Source: Fidelibacterota bacterium (GTDB lineage Bacteria; Fidelibacterota; Marinisomatia; SCGC-AAA003-L08; D37C17). From it: a stretch of 8,802 nucleotides of DNA. Each line of letters starts with the position of its first letter. Position 1 is the first letter of the stretch. Shown here in pieces: positions 6,692 to 8,802 of this stretch. Below the pieces are notes generated by a model. That model searched no databases. It was not told the DNA's origin and saw nothing but the letters and a program-made list of their open reading frames with translations. The position numbers were made by a program, and so were the translations under genes. The stretch is taken from NCBI GenBank assembly GCA_002704685.1, contig PAHD01000030.1:15879-24680 (forward strand). Reading direction: 5' to 3'.

Positions 6692-7726
6692 TTAATCCTT
6701 AAAAATTTTTCTAAATACTTTTATAACAGTATTAATATCTTCTTTTTTAAAACTTGAATGTGTAACTAATCTAAATTTACTATTTCCTTTATAATCAATT
6801 TTTATATTATTTTTTTCTAAAGATAATAGCATATCTTGATTAGATAGAGTTTTATCTCTATTGTAAATAAAAATAATATTTGTATGGACTTGATTTAAGT
6901 TAATTTCAATATTTTTTATTAAATTTAATTTACCAGCTAGTATTTTTGCATTTGAATGATCATCTTTTATTCTATTTACCATATGATCCAAACTGAAAAT
7001 CCCGGCTGATGCAATTAATCCTGCTTGTCTCATTCCTCCACCAAGCGCTTTTCTTAGACTTTTTGCTTTAGATATAAAATTTTTGTTTCCTAGAATAACA
7101 GAACCTACAGGAGCTGATAAACCTTTTGATAAACAGCATGAAACAGAATCACAATCTTTTGTTAATTCATCTACAGATTTATTTAGTGCAATTGCTGCAT
7201 TAAATATTCTTGCACCATCTAAATGTATAGGAATATTATGTTTTTTTGCTATATTTTTTACTTCATTAAAAAAATCAGTATTAATTGGCGATCCATAACA
7301 AGCATTGTGCGTGTTTTCTAAACAAATCAATTTTGTTTTTGGAAAATGATCATCTCCTTTTTTTCGTATGGCACTTACAATATCATTTATATTTATTGTA
7401 CCATCATCATTATTATTAATTTGATGAGAATGAACGCCTCCAAATGCAGATATTCCTCCTGCTTCATAAAAAAAGATATGAGATTTATTACCTAGAATAA
7501 CTTCATCTCCACGATTACAGTGAGTTAATACAGAAATTAAATTTGCCATTGTTCCTGAAGGAACAAACAAAGCAGATTCTTTATTAAATATTTTTGCAAT
7601 CTTATTTTGTAACAAATTAACAGAAGGGTCTTCACCATATACATCATCTCCTAATGGAGAATCCATAATGAATTGTTTCATTTTATTAGTAGGGAGTGTA
7701 ACTGTATCGCTTCTTAAATCAATCAT
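6692..7726 (-). CDS. ltaE: low-specificity L-threonine aldolase
   Basis: PLP-dependent fold-type I enzyme that cleaves L-threonine or L-allo-threonine to glycine and acetaldehyde, a route to glycine (344 aa, the usual length). Motifs: N-terminal IDLRSDTVTLPT (2-13), DDVYGEDP (27-34), FVPSGTMANL (54-63) of the PLP phosphate site, HIFFYEAGG (83-91) with the active-site His83, ENTHNACYG (137-145), IHLDGARIFNAA (167-178) with PLP-contacting Asp170 and Arg173, and the Schiff-base lysine in CLSKGLSAPVGS (Lys201). LRKALGGGMRQAG (224-236) is also typical. All catalytic residues are present. It is the first gene of the minus-strand run with proS, recO and the hydrolase. Its start has no visible Shine-Dalgarno (the upstream bases are only A and T), so it may be translated from a short leader. 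A phenylserine or beta-hydroxy-amino-acid aldolase role is also possible. Confidence 0.93.
   Translation of the reverse strand: MIDLRSDTVTLPTNKMKQFIMDSPLGDDVYGEDPSVNLLQNKIAKIFNKESALFVPSGTMANLISVLTHCNRGDEVILGNKSHIFFYEAGGISAFGGVHSHQINNNDDGTININDIVSAIRKKGDDHFPKTKLICLENTHNACYGSPINTDFFNEVKNIAKKHNIPIHLDGARIFNAAIALNKSVDELTKDCDSVSCCLSKGLSAPVGSVILGNKNFISKAKSLRKALGGGMRQAGLIASAGIFSLDHMVNRIKDDHSNAKILAGKLNLIKNIEINLNQVHTNIIFIYNRDKTLSNQDMLLSLEKNNIKIDYKGNSKFRLVTHSSFKKEDINTVIKVFRKIFKD
6696..6700 (-). promoter_or_regulatory. Shine-Dalgarno of proS, inside the end of ltaE
   Basis: AAGGA on the minus strand, 6 bases before the proS ATG (6687-6689) and within the last codons of ltaE. It supports the chosen proS start and independent ribosome entry within the operon. 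Confidence 0.6.
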
Positions 7727-7732
7727 ATTTAA

Positions 7733-7765
7733 AATATTAATTAGTAGAATAAATTAATTAATATT
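7733..7765. repeat. perfect 11-bp inverted repeat in the ltaE / amidohydrolase divergent gap
   Basis: Left arm AATATTAATTA (7733-7743) and right arm TAATTAATATT (7755-7765) are exact reverse complements, separated by 11 bases; arm centres are 22 bp apart, about two helical turns. The dyad lies centrally in the 65-base gap between two divergent starts (7726 and 7792), where promoters for both must be. That placement suggests an operator for a dimeric regulator. Both arms are pure A/T, so a chance origin is quite possible in this genome. The right arm overlaps a possible plus-strand -10 (TATTAT, 7762-7767). No other feature is visible in the gap. Confidence 0.45.
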
Positions 7766-7791
7766 ATGTGATAAAACATTAAATTTATGAT

Positions 7792-8802
7792 ATGAACTCA
7801 ATTAATTTTATTAATGGAAATATTATTACTCTAAATGAGCAGTATCCTAAGATACAATCACTATCGATTGAAAATGGTAAGATTGCATTGCTAAATAATA
7901 TTAATAAAAAATTTGATACTATCGATTTAAAAGGTGCAACAGTTATACCAGGTTTTATAGACTCCCATTTTCATTTGAAGAATTTTGGTAAAAGACTTAA
8001 TCTTATTGATTTGAAAAATGTTCAATCTGTAGATAAAGTTTTAGACTTAATTAGAGAATGTGCTAAAAATAAAAAGCCAGATGAATGGATATTAGGTTTT
8101 GGCTGGGATCAAAATTTATGGGAAGAAAAATCTTTTCCTATTTCTGATTATTTAAATTCATTAAATATAATACAACCAATATATCTGACTAGAATAGATG
8201 GGCATGCTGCTTGGGTAAATAATCAAGCGGTTAAAATAATATCTCAAACAATTTCTGAGCTAGACGAGATTGATGGTGGCCAAGTTATTAATAATTGTAT
8301 ACTAATTGATAATTCCATGAATCCGTTTAAACCTTTTTTACCTAAAGAAAGTAAGAAAAATGTGAAAGATTGGATTTTATTAGCTTCTCAAAAAGCAGTA
8401 AAAATGGGAATAACCACAGTTCATGATGCATGGCAAGACCGTACTATTGTTGAGTCTATCCAAGAATTGATTCAAGAGAATAAATTACCATTACGCTGTT
8501 ATGGTATGTTGGCTGGTAATGATCAAAGTTTATTAAACGATTTTTTTAAAAATGGCCATTATAAAAATGAGTATTTAACTATAAGGTCTGTTAAAGCATT
8601 TATTGATGGAGCTCTGGGTAGTAGAGGTGCTGCTTTGCATGAGCCTTATTGTGATGATACAAATAATTGTGGATTAATTTTAATTAGTAAAGAAGATTTT
8701 AGAAATCTGGCTCAGTTATGTTATAAAAATAATTATCAATTAAATACTCATGCAATTGGTGATAGGGGGAATACATATGTTCTGGATCATTATGCATCAG
8801 TT
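7792..8802 (+). CDS. YtcJ-type metal-dependent amidohydrolase (Amidohydrolase_3), 3' end outside window
   Basis: Cytoplasmic zinc-dependent hydrolase of the YtcJ/NfdA-like branch of the amidohydrolase superfamily; characterised members cleave N-substituted formamides or other exocyclic C-N bonds. The frame is open from ATG 7792 to the window edge (337 codons, roughly 60-65% of the family's usual 530-550 aa). Seen in order: the N-terminal beta-sandwich part (INGNIITLN, then SIENGKIALL); GATVIPGFIDSHFHL with metal ligands His59 and His61; WILGFGWDQNLW; the family's DGHAAWVNNQAV; GITTVHDAW (His211); VKAFIDGALGSRGAAL with the conserved Lys268; and NTHAIGDRG with metal ligand His320. A stop codon in frame just upstream (7780-7782) makes this ATG the only usual start; no Shine-Dalgarno is visible. 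It is divergent from ltaE. Substrate unknown; an imidazolonepropionase-like or dihydropyrimidinase identity is less likely given the DGHAAW and DGALGSRG signatures. Confidence 0.9.
   Translation, partial: MNSINFINGNIITLNEQYPKIQSLSIENGKIALLNNINKKFDTIDLKGATVIPGFIDSHFHLKNFGKRLNLIDLKNVQSVDKVLDLIRECAKNKKPDEWILGFGWDQNLWEEKSFPISDYLNSLNIIQPIYLTRIDGHAAWVNNQAVKIISQTISELDEIDGGQVINNCILIDNSMNPFKPFLPKESKKNVKDWILLASQKAVKMGITTVHDAWQDRTIVESIQELIQENKLPLRCYGMLAGNDQSLLNDFFKNGHYKNEYLTIRSVKAFIDGALGSRGAALHEPYCDDTNNCGLILISKEDFRNLAQLCYKNNYQLNTHAIGDRGNTYVLDHYASV

Noticed and set aside
7083..7298. Plus-strand open frame of 71 codons
   Set aside because: It is antisense to the PLP-lysine region of ltaE; a shadow.
7787..7794. 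ATG at 7787 as a leader peptide or alternative start for the amidohydrolase
   Set aside because: It reads ATG ATA TGA, a two-codon frame out of phase with the gene; too short to support a function.
1..8802. CRISPR array, tRNA, insertion sequence, toxin-antitoxin or defence cassette
   Set aside because: Nearly every base is accounted for by recognisable metabolic or housekeeping genes; the gaps are at most 99 bases and contain no regular repeats, cloverleaf sequence or transposase remnants.

Overview
This is an AT-rich window from a bacterial chromosome, densely packed with genes. It uses the standard bacterial code: TGA ends two genes (the SDR and recO) and the Trp codons read in the last gene are TGG. 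The small lipoprotein with a lipobox and the housekeeping genes fit a Gram-negative bacterium. The archaeal/eukaryotic-type prolyl-tRNA synthetase, the ornithine aminotransferase, the very low GC and the tight packing suggest a streamlined marine lineage, for example Marinimicrobia (SAR406) or a relative of Bacteroidota. That placement is inference only; there is no rRNA or other decisive marker here.

Layout. (1) Positions 1-935, plus strand: the 3' end of an ornithine aminotransferase (rocD), then a small TPR lipoprotein. (2) Positions 942-2560, minus strand: a FabI/FabL-like divergent short-chain reductase, overlapped by 4 bases (ATGA) by a BASS-family sodium symporter gene. (3) Positions 2660-3751, plus strand: the universal ATPase/GTPase ychF, divergent from the reductase. 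(4) Positions 3741-7726, minus strand: a four-gene run read in the order ltaE, proS, recO, alpha/beta hydrolase. Its spacings are +2, +2 and -14 bases, and it meets ychF tail to tail with an 11-base overlap. (5) From 7792 to the window end, plus strand: a 3'-truncated YtcJ-type amidohydrolase, divergent from ltaE. The 65-base gap between them holds a perfect 11-bp inverted repeat.

Functionally this is mostly core metabolism and housekeeping: amino-acid turnover (rocD, ltaE, amidohydrolase), tRNA charging (proS), recombination repair (recO) and ribosome-associated nucleotide hydrolysis (ychF). The least predictable unit is the reductase-transporter pair. I found no mobile element, CRISPR array, tRNA, rRNA, phage gene or defence system, and no convincing sign of an undescribed multi-gene system. 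No gap between genes reaches 300 bases; the largest is 99 bases (2561-2659).
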